Shown: positions 28,313 to 38,139, numbered from the stretch's first letter. The stretch: DNA of 64,000 nt from Pseudomonas sp. 5P_3.1_Bac2 (GCF_025465995.1 NZ_JANLNY010000006.1:248001-312000), one strand, 5' to 3'. The notes: a model not told the origin generated them from the letters alone. A program made the numbers and translations.

Positions 28313-28776
28313 TGCGCATTTTGTTTGTCTGCCTGGGCAACATCTGTCGCTCGCCCACGGCTGAGGGTGTCCTGCGTGCCAAGCTGGAACAAGCGGGCTT
28401 GGCTGCGCGGGTGCAGGTGGATTCCGCCGGCACCAGTGACTGGCATGTCGGCAAACCCGCTGACAGCCGCACCCGGCAGGCGGCCCAGCGCCGTGGTTAT
28501 GACTTCTCCAGCTTGCGTTCACGGCAGGTGCAGGTGACGGACTTTACCGAGTTCGATCTGATCCTGGCGATGGACCAGCACAACTTGGCGGATCTGCAGC
28601 AACTGCAACCGGCGCACGGTAAAGCCGAGCTGGATCTGTTTTTGCGTCGCTATCAGCTGGCCGTGGACGAGGTGCCTGATCCGTACTACGGCGGCGAATA
28701 TGGTTTTGAGCAGGTGCTGGATTTAATCGAGCAGGCCAGTGAGCGCTTGTTAAGCGAAATCAAGGAACGGTTATGA
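28312..28776 (+). CDS. ptpA: Low-molecular-weight protein tyrosine phosphatase
   Basis: This 154-residue enzyme has the LMW-PTP active site C-x5-R as Cys7-LGNI-Cys12-Arg13-Ser14 and the general acid Asp in DPYYGG near residue 123. The family dephosphorylates phosphotyrosine, often on envelope polysaccharide kinases, but no kinase gene is beside it here. It is coupled to kdsB by a 1-nt overlap and to murB by a 4-nt overlap. Confidence 0.93.
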   Translation: MRILFVCLGNICRSPTAEGVLRAKLEQAGLAARVQVDSAGTSDWHVGKPADSRTRQAAQRRGYDFSSLRSRQVQVTDFTEFDLILAMDQHNLADLQQLQPAHGKAELDLFLRRYQLAVDEVPDPYYGGEYGFEQVLDLIEQASERLLSEIKERL

Positions 28777-29792
28777 GCTTGCAGGTGCAACCCCACGTCT
28801 CGCTAAAGCCATACAACAGCTTTGGCTTTGCGGTGCGTGCGCGGGCCTTTGCCCAGGCACAGGATGATGGCCAAGTGCGCGCGGCCTTAGCCTATGCGCA
28901 AGCGCAGCAGCTACCGTTAATGGTGATCGGCGGCGGTAGCAATTTGCTGCTCACCCGTGATGTCGAGGCGCTGGTACTGCGCATGAACAGTCGCGGTATT
29001 CGTCTGCTCAGTGACGATGGCCATCAGGTTGTGGTCGAGGCAGAGGCGGGGGAAAGCTGGCATCCATTTGTGCAGTGGACTCTGGAGCAGGGCTTGGCCG
29101 GCCTGGAAAACCTCAGCCTGATCCCCGGCACCGTGGGCGCGGCGCCGATGCAAAATATCGGCGCCTATGGGGTGGAGATCAAAGACGTATTTGCCGGGCT
29201 GACCGCTCTGGATCGGCACAGCGGTGAGCTGCGTGAATTTGCCCTAGAAGAATGTGCCTTCGCCTACCGCGGCAGCCTGTTTAAGCAGCACCCCGAGCGC
29301 TGGATCATCCTGCGGGTGCGCTTTCATTTGCAGCGTGGCGCCGTGCTCAAACTGAACTACGGTCCGGTGCAGCAGCGCCTGCAAGAGCAGGGCATCAGCA
29401 CGCCGACGGCGCTGGATGTCAGCCGCGTGATTTGCGCCATCCGCCAGGAAAAACTGCCCGATCCAGCGGTGCTGGGCAACGCTGGCAGCTTCTTCAAAAA
29501 CCCGGTGGTCAGCGCTGAGCTGGCCGGGCAAATCAAGCAGCAACACCCCGACCTGGTGGCTTATGCGCAAACCGATGGTCAGGTCAAATTGGCTGCCGGG
29601 TGGCTGATTGAAAGAGCCGGCTGGAAAGGCTTTCGTGATGGCGATGTGGGCGTGCACCGCTTGCAGGCCTTGGTGTTGGTGAATTACGCCAACGGCACCG
29701 GGCAACAGCTGTTGGCCTTGGCGCAGCGGATTCAAAATGACATCGCTGCGCGCTTCGCTGTTCACCTAGAAATTGAGCCGAATCTGTATTGA
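28773..29792 (+). CDS. murB: UDP-N-acetylenolpyruvoylglucosamine reductase MurB
   Basis: MurB reduces enolpyruvyl-UDP-GlcNAc with NADPH to UDP-MurNAc, the second committed step of peptidoglycan precursor synthesis. The 339-residue protein is the E. coli-like long form. FAD-site segments VIGGGSNLLL, PGTVGAAPMQNIGAYG and the catalytic Ser in NAGSFFKNP are present. It is the last gene of the lpxK-kdsB-ptpA-murB string. A probable terminator follows. Confidence 0.97.
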   Translation: MSLQVQPHVSLKPYNSFGFAVRARAFAQAQDDGQVRAALAYAQAQQLPLMVIGGGSNLLLTRDVEALVLRMNSRGIRLLSDDGHQVVVEAEAGESWHPFVQWTLEQGLAGLENLSLIPGTVGAAPMQNIGAYGVEIKDVFAGLTALDRHSGELREFALEECAFAYRGSLFKQHPERWIILRVRFHLQRGAVLKLNYGPVQQRLQEQGISTPTALDVSRVICAIRQEKLPDPAVLGNAGSFFKNPVVSAELAGQIKQQHPDLVAYAQTDGQVKLAAGWLIERAGWKGFRDGDVGVHRLQALVLVNYANGTGQQLLALAQRIQNDIAARFAVHLEIEPNLY

Positions 29793-29830
29793 ACTCAGCG
29801 CTAGTGTCTAAGCTCAACATGCTCGCTTAA

Positions 29831-29856
29831 GTGTGCAGACGCGCACAGGTTTTTTA
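29831..29856 (+). terminator. Probable terminator after murB
   Basis: GTGTGC (29831-29836) pairs with GCGCAC (29841-29846), with one G-U pair, and TTTTTT follows at 29850-29855. Confidence 0.55.
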
Positions 29857-29886
29857 CCTCGGTGGCAGAGCTATTTTACCTAGATA

Positions 29887-29918
29887 GGGCCCATCAGGCA
29901 TTGCCTAACAAGAGGCCC
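29887..29918. promoter_or_regulatory. Nested dyad upstream of the molybdenum hydroxylase operon
   Basis: An inner AGGCATTGCCT (29896-29906) sits inside outer arms GGGCC (29887-29891) and GGCCC (29914-29918). It lies about 85-115 bp upstream of the first gene. It may be an operator or a leader hairpin. Confidence 0.35.
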
Positions 29919-30001
29919 ATTAGCCTGAGTCAATCTGCACAACCTTACTGCGTTTCTAGCAGATTGCTCGTCCCGATAATTTATAGTGAACGGGCATGCC
30001 C

Positions 30002-30472
30002 ATGATTACCTTGAAGCTCAATGGTCAGGATCACCAATTAGATGTAACAGAGGATGTGCCGCTGCTGTGGGCTATCCGTGATGTCGTGGGTTATACGGGA
30101 ACAAAATTCGGCTGCGGTATGGGCCTTTGCGGTGCCTGCACGATTCATATTGATGGCGCGCCAGCGCGCAGCTGTATCACCCCTATTGGTACGGTGGTTG
30201 GGCAGAACATCAGCACCATCGACAACCTGCACAACGACCGGGTCGGCCAGCTGGTACAGAAAGCCTGGCTGGAAACCGCCGTAGCCCAGTGTGGCTACTG
30301 CCAGGGTGGGCAAATCATGTCGGCCACGGCGCTGCTGAAAAACAATCCCAAACCTACTGATGAGCAGATTGAAGAGGCCATGATTGGCAACATCTGCCGC
30401 TGCGGTACTTACAACCGTATCAAAACTGCGATCCGCCAAGCGGCTTCGCAACTGCAGGAGGGTCAAGCATGA
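30002..30472 (+). CDS. [2Fe-2S] subunit of a xanthine oxidase-family hydroxylase (IorA-like)
   Basis: This 156-residue protein is the iron-sulfur subunit of a molybdenum hydroxylase. The N-terminal ferredoxin cluster has Cys38, Cys43, Cys46 and Cys58. The second helical-domain cluster uses QCGYCQGG and GNICRCGTYNR. It resembles isoquinoline 1-oxidoreductase alpha subunits. ATG 30002 has GGG 7 nt upstream. ATG 29996 is an alternative adding two residues. It has no signal peptide and is probably exported by riding with its Tat-signal partner, which overlaps by 4 nt. Confidence 0.9.
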   Translation: MITLKLNGQDHQLDVTEDVPLLWAIRDVVGYTGTKFGCGMGLCGACTIHIDGAPARSCITPIGTVVGQNISTIDNLHNDRVGQLVQKAWLETAVAQCGYCQGGQIMSATALLKNNPKPTDEQIEEAMIGNICRCGTYNRIKTAIRQAASQLQEGQA

Positions 30473-32784
30473 ACGGCCTACCTGAGAATTTCATCCTCAA
30501 TAACCTAAGCCGGCGCGGCTTCCTCAAGGGCGCCAGTGCCACTGGTGCGTTAGTTTTGGCCGCCAGCTGGGGTTTGCCCAACGCTTTTGCCGAGGAGACC
30601 AAATACGGTGGCGAGGGCATGCCCCATGGCTTGGTCGATGACCCCAAGGTGTACCTGAGCATTGCTAGCGATGGCAGCGTGACGGTGATCTGCAACCGCT
30701 CGGAAATGGGGCAGGGCATCCGTACCAGCTTGTCCATGGTGGTGGCCGATGAGCTGGAAGCCGAGTGGGCGCAGGTTAAGGTGCAGCAGGCACCGGGTGA
30801 TGAAGTACGCTTCGGCAACCAGAACACCGACGGCTCGCGCAGCATGCGTCACTGGTATGAGCCAATGCGCCGCTGTGGCGCTGCCGCGCGCAGCATGCTT
30901 GAACAAGCCGCTGCCGCGCAGTGGCAGGTGCCGCAGGATGAGTGCCGGGCGCAGCAGCATAAAGTCGTGCACCAACCCAGTGGCCGTGCCCTGGGCTTTG
31001 GTGAGTTGGCGCAAGCGGCCAGTGCCTTGCCAGTACCGCCGCGTGAGCGTCTGCGCTTAAAGCCCGCGGAGGATTTTCGCTACATTGGCAAAGAGTCCAA
31101 CCGCGCTATTGATGGCGACAACATTGTCCACGGCAAAGCCATTTACGGCGCCGATGTGCGCCTCGACGGCATGGTCTACGCCACCATCGCCCGGCCTCGG
31201 GTGTATGGCGGTACCGTGGTTAAATATGACGCCACTGAAGCCCTCAAAGTACCCGGCGTTATCAAGGTAATTGCCATCGACAGCAGTCCGCTGCCGTCGG
31301 AGTTCCAGCCTTTGGGCGGCATCGCGGTGATCGGCAAGCACACCTGGGCAGCCATGAAAGGCCGGGATGCGCTGCGTATTGATTGGGTCAATGGACCGAA
31401 CGCCAGTTACGACTCGGTTAATTACCGCAAAACGCTGCAAGATGCGGCGCACAAGCCCGGTAAGGAAATCCGTAATACCGGCAACACCGAACAGGCCTTG
31501 CGCACCGCCGCCAGCACCTTAGAGGCCACCTACTACCTGCCACACCTGGCGCAGGCGCCCATGGAGCCAATGGTTGCTCTGGCGCTGTTCAAAGACGGTC
31601 GCTGTGAGGTGTGGGCACCGGTGCAAGCCCCGCAAGTGGGACGGGAACGTATCGCTACGCGGCTGGGTTTAAGCGTTGATCAGGTGACCGTGCATGTGAC
31701 CCTGCTCGGCGGTGGTTTTGGCCGCAAATCCAAGCCGGACTACATGGTCGAAGCGGCGATCCTGGCTAAGGAGCTGGAAGGGCAGCCGGTGCGGGTACAG
31801 TGGACGCGCGAAGATGATATCCATCACTCGTACTTTCACACCGTGTCCGCCGAGTACCTCAAGGCGGGCTTGGATAAAGGCGGGCTGCCGCAGGCTTGGT
31901 TGCATCGCACCGTCGCGCCCACAATCACCTCGCTGTTTGGGCCGAACATGACCTACGAGGGTGGCTTTGAGTTGGGCATGGGCTTTAGCAACACCGCGTT
32001 TGCCATCCCCAACATCCGCCAAGAGAACCCTGCGGCGCAGGCCCATGCCCGTATCGGCTGGTATCGGGCGGTGTCGAATATTCCCCATGCCTTTGCCATC
32101 CAGAGTTTTGTCGATGAGCTGGCGCATAAGGCCGGGCAAGACCCGTTGAAGTATCAGCTGGAGCTGCTTGGGGCGGATCGCAAGATCAATCCGACGACCT
32201 TGGGCGACACTTGGAACTACGGTGAATCGCCGGTGCTGTACCCGGTGGATACCGCCCGGATCAAAGGCGTATTGCAAGCGGCTGCCAAGGGTGCCGGTTG
32301 GGGCCGTAAGTTGGCCAAGGGCCGTGGTTTGGGCATCGCCGTGCACTACAGCTTCGTCACCTACGTGGCGGCAGTGCTTGAAGTGGAAGTGAAGGACGAT
32401 GGCAGTCTGATCGTGCATAAGGCTGATATTGCCGTGGATTGCGGTGCGCGGATTAACCCGGAGCGGATTCGCTCGCAGCTTGAAGGCGCCTGTGTCATGG
32501 GCATCGGCAATGCGGTATTGGGTGAAATCACCTTTAAGGACGGCAAGGCGCAGCAGGACAACTTCCATATGTATGAAGTGGCCCGCATCAACCTGGCGCC
32601 GAAAGAGGTCGCCGTGCACTTCGTCACTCCTGAAGGCGAAGTGCCTATGGGGGGGATCGGTGAGCCCGGGATACCGCCGATTGCGCCTGCGTTGTGCAAT
32701 GCCATCTTTGCCGCCACGGGCAAGCGTATCCGCGAACTGCCGGTGCGCTTCCAGTTACAGGATTGGCAAAAGGCCGCGAGCTGA
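30469..32784 (+). CDS. Molybdopterin-binding subunit of a periplasmic aldehyde/heterocycle hydroxylase (IorB-like)
   Basis: This 771-residue subunit would bind the molybdenum cofactor (molybdopterin cytosine dinucleotide in this group) and the substrate. It begins with a Tat signal: SRRGFLK at residues 14-20 and a cut after NAFA near residue 41. The enzyme should therefore act in the periplasm. Mo-site segments include GGGFGRKSKPD and, near the end, GIGEPGIPPIAPAL with the catalytic Glu. The family oxidises aldehydes or N-heterocycles and passes electrons to cytochromes or quinones. The substrate is unknown. No cytochrome gene is adjacent. Confidence 0.88.
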   Translation: MNGLPENFILNNLSRRGFLKGASATGALVLAASWGLPNAFAEETKYGGEGMPHGLVDDPKVYLSIASDGSVTVICNRSEMGQGIRTSLSMVVADELEAEWAQVKVQQAPGDEVRFGNQNTDGSRSMRHWYEPMRRCGAAARSMLEQAAAAQWQVPQDECRAQQHKVVHQPSGRALGFGELAQAASALPVPPRERLRLKPAEDFRYIGKESNRAIDGDNIVHGKAIYGADVRLDGMVYATIARPRVYGGTVVKYDATEALKVPGVIKVIAIDSSPLPSEFQPLGGIAVIGKHTWAAMKGRDALRIDWVNGPNASYDSVNYRKTLQDAAHKPGKEIRNTGNTEQALRTAASTLEATYYLPHLAQAPMEPMVALALFKDGRCEVWAPVQAPQVGRERIATRLGLSVDQVTVHVTLLGGGFGRKSKPDYMVEAAILAKELEGQPVRVQWTREDDIHHSYFHTVSAEYLKAGLDKGGLPQAWLHRTVAPTITSLFGPNMTYEGGFELGMGFSNTAFAIPNIRQENPAAQAHARIGWYRAVSNIPHAFAIQSFVDELAHKAGQDPLKYQLELLGADRKINPTTLGDTWNYGESPVLYPVDTARIKGVLQAAAKGAGWGRKLAKGRGLGIAVHYSFVTYVAAVLEVEVKDDGSLIVHKADIAVDCGARINPERIRSQLEGACVMGIGNAVLGEITFKDGKAQQDNFHMYEVARINLAPKEVAVHFVTPEGEVPMGGIGEPGIPPIAPALCNAIFAATGKRIRELPVRFQLQDWQKAAS

Positions 32785-33779
32785 TGGACAGCGTTGATCT
32801 CAACGTCCTGCGCAGCGTCTTGCAATGGCGCCGCGCAGGCCAGCGCGTACTGCTGTACAGCGTGGTGCAAACCTGGGGCAGCGCACCGCGCCCCCCAGGG
32901 GCCATGCTGGCGCTGCGTGAAGATGGCGTGGTGATCGGTTCGGTCTCCGGTGGCTGCATTGAGGATGATCTGATTGCCCGGCTCTATGACGGTCGTACCC
33001 CGGCCGACGGTGCGCCGGTGCAATGGATCACTTATGGGGTGACCAAGGAGGAGGCTGCGCGCTTTGGTTTACCTTGCGGCGGCACCTTGCGCTTGATTGA
33101 GGAGCGCGTGACTGAGGTGGATTGGCTTGAGCAATTGCTCGCGCGTTGTGACAGCCATGAAATCGTCGCCCGTGAGCTGGATTTGCATACGGGCCAGGTG
33201 CGCATCACCGCGGCCAGCAAGACCGAGCATCTGCAGTTCGACGAGCAGCGTCTGCGCGCCATTTATGGGCCGCGTTGGCGTTTACTCTTGATCGGTGCCG
33301 GGCAGCTGTCGCGCTATGTGGCACAGATGGCGCGCATGCTCGACTTCGACGTGCTGGTCTGTGACCCGCGCCAGGAGTTTGTGCATGACTGGGATGATGC
33401 CCATGGTCGGTTTGTCGCAGGTATGCCGGATGACGCTGTGCTGAGCATCCAGACCGACCCGCGTACCGCCATTGTGGCGCTAACCCATGACCCGCGCTTG
33501 GACGATATGGCGCTGCTCACCGCCCTCGACTCTCCGGCGTTTTACGTCGGAGCCTTGGGCTCGCGCAGCAACAGTCGTAAGCGCCGCGATAACCTGGCTC
33601 AGTTGGGTTTGAGTCAGGCTGCTATCGAACGCTTGCATGGTCCGATCGGCCTCTATATCGGCAGTCACACTCCGGCGGAAATTGCCTTGTCGGTGATGGC
33701 CGAGATCGTCGCGGTGAAAAACCAAGTGGAGGCCGTGCAAAAAAACACTGAGCGTCTGTTGGAGCCAGTTGCGGTATGA
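32784..33779 (+). CDS. XdhC/CoxI family molybdenum cofactor insertion protein
   Basis: This 331-residue protein has an N-terminal XdhC/CoxI domain with GSAPRPPGAMLALRED and GSVSGGCIEDDL. A C-terminal Rossmann-like XdhC domain with LLIGAGQLSRYVAQMA follows. In characterised systems XdhC binds the sulfurated cofactor and delivers it to the hydroxylase. The start at ATG 32784 overlaps the previous stop by 1 nt. The longer in-frame start lies inside the large subunit gene and adds no conserved sequence. Confidence 0.9.
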   Translation: MDSVDLNVLRSVLQWRRAGQRVLLYSVVQTWGSAPRPPGAMLALREDGVVIGSVSGGCIEDDLIARLYDGRTPADGAPVQWITYGVTKEEAARFGLPCGGTLRLIEERVTEVDWLEQLLARCDSHEIVARELDLHTGQVRITAASKTEHLQFDEQRLRAIYGPRWRLLLIGAGQLSRYVAQMARMLDFDVLVCDPRQEFVHDWDDAHGRFVAGMPDDAVLSIQTDPRTAIVALTHDPRLDDMALLTALDSPAFYVGALGSRSNSRKRRDNLAQLGLSQAAIERLHGPIGLYIGSHTPAEIALSVMAEIVAVKNQVEAVQKNTERLLEPVAV

Positions 33780-34390
33780 GTGCCGAGCCTTGTGTGCTGA
33801 TTCTGGCCGCAGGGCAGGGCCGGCGTTTTCGCCAGGCCAGCGCCACGGCGCAGGATAAGTTGTTGGCGCCTTGCCGTGGTTTGGATGGGGTGACGCGTGG
33901 GGTCTTGCAGCAGGTGTTGTGCAATCTGCCCGCGCATCTCACACGGCGCTTGCTGGTGACCACGCCGCAGCGGACAGAGGTTGTCCAATTGGCCCAGCAA
34001 CACGGTTGCCAGGTGCTGCTGCTGGCTTCAACGGGGCTGGGACAAAGCCTCGCTGCGGCCGTCGAGGCGAGTCGTGAAGCAGGCGCTTGGTTGGTGGTGT
34101 TGGCGGATATGCCATTTATTGCGCCGGCCACCTATCAGCAAGTGCTGGACGGCTTGGCTCATGCCTCCGTGAGTCGCGCGCAGTGGCAGGGGCGGGCTGG
34201 TCATCCGGTGGCGTTTGCCAGCCGACATGGCCAGGCGTTGATGGCGCTAAGCGGTGATGTGGGAGCGAAGGGGTTGCTGCGCAACGAGCAGGTGCATGAT
34301 GTTGCCGTGGCTGACCCCGGCGTGTTGTGGGATGTGGATGAACCGGCGGCCTTGGATTTCCAGCCAGGGCTGCTGGCGCCGCTTAAGTAG
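33776..34390 (+). CDS. MocA-like molybdenum cofactor cytidylyltransferase
   Basis: This 204-residue nucleotidyltransferase starts with ILAAGQGRRF and has LADMPFIAP and GRAGHPVAF, the pattern of MocA/MobA-like enzymes. MocA converts molybdopterin to the cytosine dinucleotide form that xanthine oxidase-family enzymes in bacteria use, which fits the two upstream subunits. It overlaps xdhC by 4 nt and ends the operon. Specificity for CTP over GTP is inferred from context. Confidence 0.85.
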   Translation: MSAEPCVLILAAGQGRRFRQASATAQDKLLAPCRGLDGVTRGVLQQVLCNLPAHLTRRLLVTTPQRTEVVQLAQQHGCQVLLLASTGLGQSLAAAVEASREAGAWLVVLADMPFIAPATYQQVLDGLAHASVSRAQWQGRAGHPVAFASRHGQALMALSGDVGAKGLLRNEQVHDVAVADPGVLWDVDEPAALDFQPGLLAPLK

Positions 34391-34410
34391 TACAGCGGCA
34401 AGGCGGCATA

Positions 34411-34447
34411 AAAAAGCCCCGCTTGGCTAAACCAAGCGGGGCTTTTT
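34411..34447. terminator. Bidirectional terminator between the mocA-like gene and rne
   Basis: A16 arms AAAAAGCCCCGCTTGG (34411-34426) and its complement (34432-34447) enclose CTAAA. A- and T-runs on either side serve both converging genes. Confidence 0.95.
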
Positions 34448-34461
34448 ATTCAGCGTCAGCC

Positions 34462-37400
34462 TTAGACCGAGGGTTTGTTCTCGTCTGATTCGGCTGGGCT
34501 TTCGTCTGCTGCTACCTGCTCAGGCTCAACCAGCGCTGGCGCTTCTGCAACTGGCGCAGGAGCGGCTTCGGCTTGTGCCGCAGCAGCCTTAGCGGCGGCT
34601 TCGGCCTCCAGGCGACGGCGACGTACTTCACGCGGGTCGTTCGGCGCGCGGCCATTGCTGCTCAGGGCTACAGCGGGCTCGCTCGCTGCGGCAGGAGCCT
34701 CGGCAGGCTCTGGTTCAGCCACCACAGGTGCCGCTTCGATCACGGCCACTGTGGCTTCTGCTTCTGCTGCTTCCTGCACTGGGCTGGCTTGCGGCGCTGG
34801 AGCGGCTTCGCTGAACGATGCTTCTTCACGAGCAGGTTGTGCCGCTTCGACCACTTCAGCTTCCACCGCAGCTACGGCTACAGGTTCTGCTGGAGCAGGC
34901 ACTTCAACGGCAGCGGGTGCTTCAGCGACAACTGGGCTAACTTCCTGCACAGCGGTCTCGACCACGGCTTCAGCAGGGGCAGCGACTACTGGTTCCACGA
35001 CTGCCGGGCTGATTTCAGCTGAGGCTGTGCTTGCGTCAACGCTGACATCAGTCACGCTCTCAGCGCTGGCGCTGACAGGTGCTGCGCTGACTTCGCTAGC
35101 CGCAGAGTTGTCTTCTGGGCTGCTTAGGGCTTGCTCGGCAAGCACGGCGACTGCCGCAGCGGCCACCGCCGGTGCAGCTTCGCCAGTGCCTTCTTCGCTG
35201 CCTTCAATCGGATTGCCGTTGGCATCGTTCTGACGCTCGCGACGATTGCTGCGACGACGCTGACCGCGGGAGCGACGACGTGGACGCTCGCCGCCTTCTT
35301 GGCTGTCCTGCTCGTCGTCATTGCCCGCTTCTTCGCTGTTCAGCAGTTCTTCTTCAGCACTGGCGCCGGCTTGTTCAGGGCGTGGCTGACGCTCTTCACG
35401 GGGCTGGCGTGGCTGACGCGGCTCGCGTTGTGGGCGGGCTTCCTGGGCTTCGTCCTGGTTGTCAGTGCTGACCGCATCCAATGGCTCACGCAGTTCACGC
35501 GGCTGACGTTCTTCACGCGGCTTGCGCTCACGCGGCGGACGCGACTGACGCAGCTCTTGCGGCTCGCGAACTTCTACTGCGTCGCGGGTGCTGCGATCTT
35601 CGCGCGGAGCGCGTTCTTCTCGCGGTGCCCGCTCTTCACGTGGCGCGCGGCTCTGGCGCTCTTCCCGGGGGGCGCGATCTTCGCGTGGCGCACGTTCTTC
35701 ACGCGGTGCCCGCTCTTCGCGAGGGGCGCGTTCTTCACGGGGCTTACGCTCATCGTTGCGCGAACCACGGTTGCGGTTCTGCTGACGGCCATTGCGGCGC
35801 TCTTCGCGCTGCGGACGGTCGCTGGATTTTTTCTCGATGACCGCAGGCTTTTCTTCTTCCTTGCCGGCAAACAGGCTCACCAGAGACTTCACCAGGCCTT
35901 TAAACAGGCTTGGCTCCGCGCTAGGTGCTGGCTGGGCTTGGGCAGCAGGAGCGGCTTCGCTTGGGGTCGGCGCGCTGCGCTGCGGTGCGGTTTTAATCGC
36001 GGCCTCTTGGCGCACCAGGGTGCGGGTGGCGGCAGTCGGTTTTTCTTCTTCGTGCTCAACCGCAGCCATTTCATAGCTGGATTGGGTCGCTTGCGCTTCA
36101 GGGCTGTCATCACGAATGCGCTGGACTTCGAAGTGCGGAGTTTCCAGGTGGTCGTTAGGGATGATGACGATACGCGCACGGGTGCGCAGTTCGATCTTGG
36201 TGATCGAGTTGCGTTTTTCGTTGAGCAGGAATGCGGCGACTGGGATCGGCACTTGGGCGCGGACTTCAGCGGTGCGGTCTTTCAGCGCTTCTTCTTCGAT
36301 CAGGCGCAGAATGGCCAGCGACAGCGACTCGACGTCACGGATGATGCCTTGGCCGTTGCAGCGTGGGCAAACGATGCCGCTGCTTTCACCCAGGGAAGGG
36401 CGCAGACGCTGACGGGACATTTCCAGCAGGCCGAAGCGCGAGATGCGCCCGACTTGCACGCGCGCCCGGTCGGCTTCCAGGCACTCACGCACGCGGTCTT
36501 CCACGGCGCGTTGGTTCTTCGCCGGGGTCATGTCGATAAAGTCGATCACGATCAGGCCGCCGATGTCGCGCAGGCGCAGTTGGCGGGCGATTTCTTCGGC
36601 CGCTTCGAGGTTGGTCTGCAGGGCAGTCTCTTCGATGTCGCTGCCTTTGGTGGCGCGCGCCGAGTTGATGTCGATGGAGACCAGCGCTTCGGTCGGGTCG
36701 ATCACAATCGAGCCACCGGAAGGCAGTTTCACTTCACGCTGGAAGGCGGTTTCGATCTGGCTTTCGATCTGGAAACGGTTGAACAGCGGCACGCTGTCTT
36801 CGTACAGCTTGATCTTGCTGGCGTACTGCGGCATCACCTGATTGATAAAGCTCAGGGCTTCTTGCTGCGCTTCGATGCTGTCGATCAGCACTTCACCGAT
36901 GTCTTGACGCAGGTAGTCGCGGATCGCACGGATGATCACGTTGCTTTCCTGATAGATCAGGAACGGCGCAGCGCGGTCTTGCGAGGCTTCTTTAATGGCG
37001 GTCCACAGTTGCAGCAGGTAATCGAGGTCCCACTGCATTTCTTGGCTGCTACGGCCCAGGCCGGCGGTGCGTACGATCAAACCCATGTCGCTAGGGGCGA
37101 CCAGGCCGTTGAGGGCTTCACGCAGCTCGTTACGCTCTTCGCCTTCGATGCGCCGGGAGATACCGCCAGCGCGTGGGTTATTGGGCATCAGCACCAAATA
37201 ACGGCCAGCCAGGCTAATAAAGGTGGTCAGGGCAGCGCCTTTGTTGCCGCGCTCTTCTTTCTCGACCTGAACGATAACTTCCTGGCCTTCACGCAGCACG
37301 TCTTTGATATTGACGCGGCCTTCTGGAGCCTTGCTGAAGTATTCGCGGGAGATTTCTTTAAGAGGTAGGAAGCCGTGGCGTTCGGAGCCGAAATCAACGA

Positions 37401-37569
37401 AAGCGGCTTCAAGGCTAGGCTCAACGCGGGTGATGCGACCTTTGTAGATGTTCGACTTTTTTTGCTCACGGGCGCCGGACTCGATATCCAGGTCATAGAG
37501 TTTTTGCCCATCTACCAGGGCGACACGCAACTCTTCGGGCTGAGTCGCGTTAATCAGCATTCTTTTCAT
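34462..37569 (-). CDS. rne: Ribonuclease E
   Basis: RNase E is the endonuclease that starts most mRNA decay and processes rRNA and tRNA, and it scaffolds the degradosome. The start ATG 37569 gives [10 protein letters not shown] and 1035 residues. The N-terminal half holds the S1 domain (about residues 38-120), the DNase I-like site with metal-binding Asp residues (from about residue 290 to 345) and the Zn-link CPRCNGQG near residue 401. The C-terminal half is low-complexity: Arg/Glu-rich hexapeptide repeats, then Arg-rich and Ala/Glu/Val-rich tracts that probably bind RNA and partner proteins. A leader of about 510 nt precedes it. Confidence 0.97.
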   Translation of the reverse strand: MKRMLINATQPEELRVALVDGQKLYDLDIESGAREQKKSNIYKGRITRVEPSLEAAFVDFGSERHGFLPLKEISREYFSKAPEGRVNIKDVLREGQEVIVQVEKEERGNKGAALTTFISLAGRYLVLMPNNPRAGGISRRIEGEERNELREALNGLVAPSDMGLIVRTAGLGRSSQEMQWDLDYLLQLWTAIKEASQDRAAPFLIYQESNVIIRAIRDYLRQDIGEVLIDSIEAQQEALSFINQVMPQYASKIKLYEDSVPLFNRFQIESQIETAFQREVKLPSGGSIVIDPTEALVSIDINSARATKGSDIEETALQTNLEAAEEIARQLRLRDIGGLIVIDFIDMTPAKNQRAVEDRVRECLEADRARVQVGRISRFGLLEMSRQRLRPSLGESSGIVCPRCNGQGIIRDVESLSLAILRLIEEEALKDRTAEVRAQVPIPVAAFLLNEKRNSITKIELRTRARIVIIPNDHLETPHFEVQRIRDDSPEAQATQSSYEMAAVEHEEEKPTAATRTLVRQEAAIKTAPQRSAPTPSEAAPAAQAQPAPSAEPSLFKGLVKSLVSLFAGKEEEKPAVIEKKSSDRPQREERRNGRQQNRNRGSRNDERKPREERAPREERAPREERAPREDRAPREERQSRAPREERAPREERAPREDRSTRDAVEVREPQELRQSRPPRERKPREERQPRELREPLDAVSTDNQDEAQEARPQREPRQPRQPREERQPRPEQAGASAEEELLNSEEAGNDDEQDSQEGGERPRRRSRGQRRRSNRRERQNDANGNPIEGSEEGTGEAAPAVAAAAVAVLAEQALSSPEDNSAASEVSAAPVSASAESVTDVSVDASTASAEISPAVVEPVVAAPAEAVVETAVQEVSPVVAEAPAAVEVPAPAEPVAVAAVEAEVVEAAQPAREEASFSEAAPAPQASPVQEAAEAEATVAVIEAAPVVAEPEPAEAPAAASEPAVALSSNGRAPNDPREVRRRRLEAEAAAKAAAAQAEAAPAPVAEAPALVEPEQVAADESPAESDENKPSV
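35592..35750 (-). repeat. Tandem 18-bp coding repeats in rne (APREER hexapeptide)
   Basis: Eight near-identical units (K/A-P-R-E-E/D-R) follow one another, broken once by QSR. Each unit is 18 bp with synonymous differences. The tract lies in the disordered C-terminal half of RNase E and probably contributes to RNA binding. Confidence 0.9.
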
Positions 37570-38082
37570 GTAGTACCGTCGGTTTCCGGTGCTAGCGGAA
37601 GCGGCGTTCGGCACACACGACTTCAGGGTCGGTGCTAGGTGCGTCAGGAACGGTCGTAAAGCGTTCCAGTGTCTAGCGGCAGCAGCCATAGGTGCTGGGC
37701 CGCGACGGACGTCTCCTGCTTGCTGTGATCACAGTAAGCACACAATTCAGGAGGAGGAATCAGCCTGTTGGTAGCGGACGAGATAAGGCGTCTTACTAAA
37801 GCGAGTTGCTACGCAGTCCAACAGTTGTACATCTCCACCCTACACGTATCGCTGAAATTCGGGTGCCGCTCGCAAAATCCGCAGCGGGTTATCTATTACC
37901 GCAGCTGTCCGCAGGGATCGGCTGCGCATCTTGGCTAAAGGCTTTATTTCCGAATTATTCACAGCCGTGCAGGCCTTTTTATTTGAATAACCCGTCGGAC
38001 GGCCTCGCGTCCTAAATGGGTTGCGTTGGTTTGCGATGGCAGTTTTAGCGATCATCGTCAGACCAGGCCGCTTTTGGCGGCG
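37570..38082 (-). other. Long 5' untranslated leader of rne
   Basis: About 510 nt separate the predicted rne transcription start from its start codon, and no credible gene is present. A hairpin at the very 5' end (GCCGC and GCGGC arms, 38067-38081 region) could protect the transcript. In E. coli the rne leader binds RNase E and mediates autoregulation. A similar role is inferred from length and position, not from sequence similarity. Confidence 0.65.
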
Positions 38083-38088
38083 TCCCCG

Positions 38089-38117
38089 ACTATAGCAGCA
38101 ATGATTAAGTGCTTCAA
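38089..38117 (-). promoter_or_regulatory. Sigma-70 promoter of rne
   Basis: On the minus strand TTGAAG (38117-38112) and TATAGT (38094-38089) are separated by exactly 17 bp. The start of transcription should be near 38082. Confidence 0.8.
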
Positions 38118-38130
38118 TTCCATAAAAAAT

Positions 38131-38139
38131 TGTTATGAT
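38131..38139 (+). promoter_or_regulatory. Extended -10 promoter of rluC
   Basis: TGTTATGAT gives an extended -10 (TGn plus TATGAT). Its 3' edge is 6 nt before the rluC ATG, so the transcript could start at or next to the start codon. The -35 region is poor and overlaps the rne -35. Confidence 0.6.

Noticed and set aside
35592..35750. Short tandem repeats as a possible CRISPR array
   Set aside because: The units are 18 bp, contiguous without unique spacers, in frame, and encode a hexapeptide in RNase E.
35131..37368. 745-codon plus-strand open frame opposite rne
   Set aside because: It is a shadow of the rne reading frame with no recognisable domains. Its low-complexity parts mirror the rne repeats.
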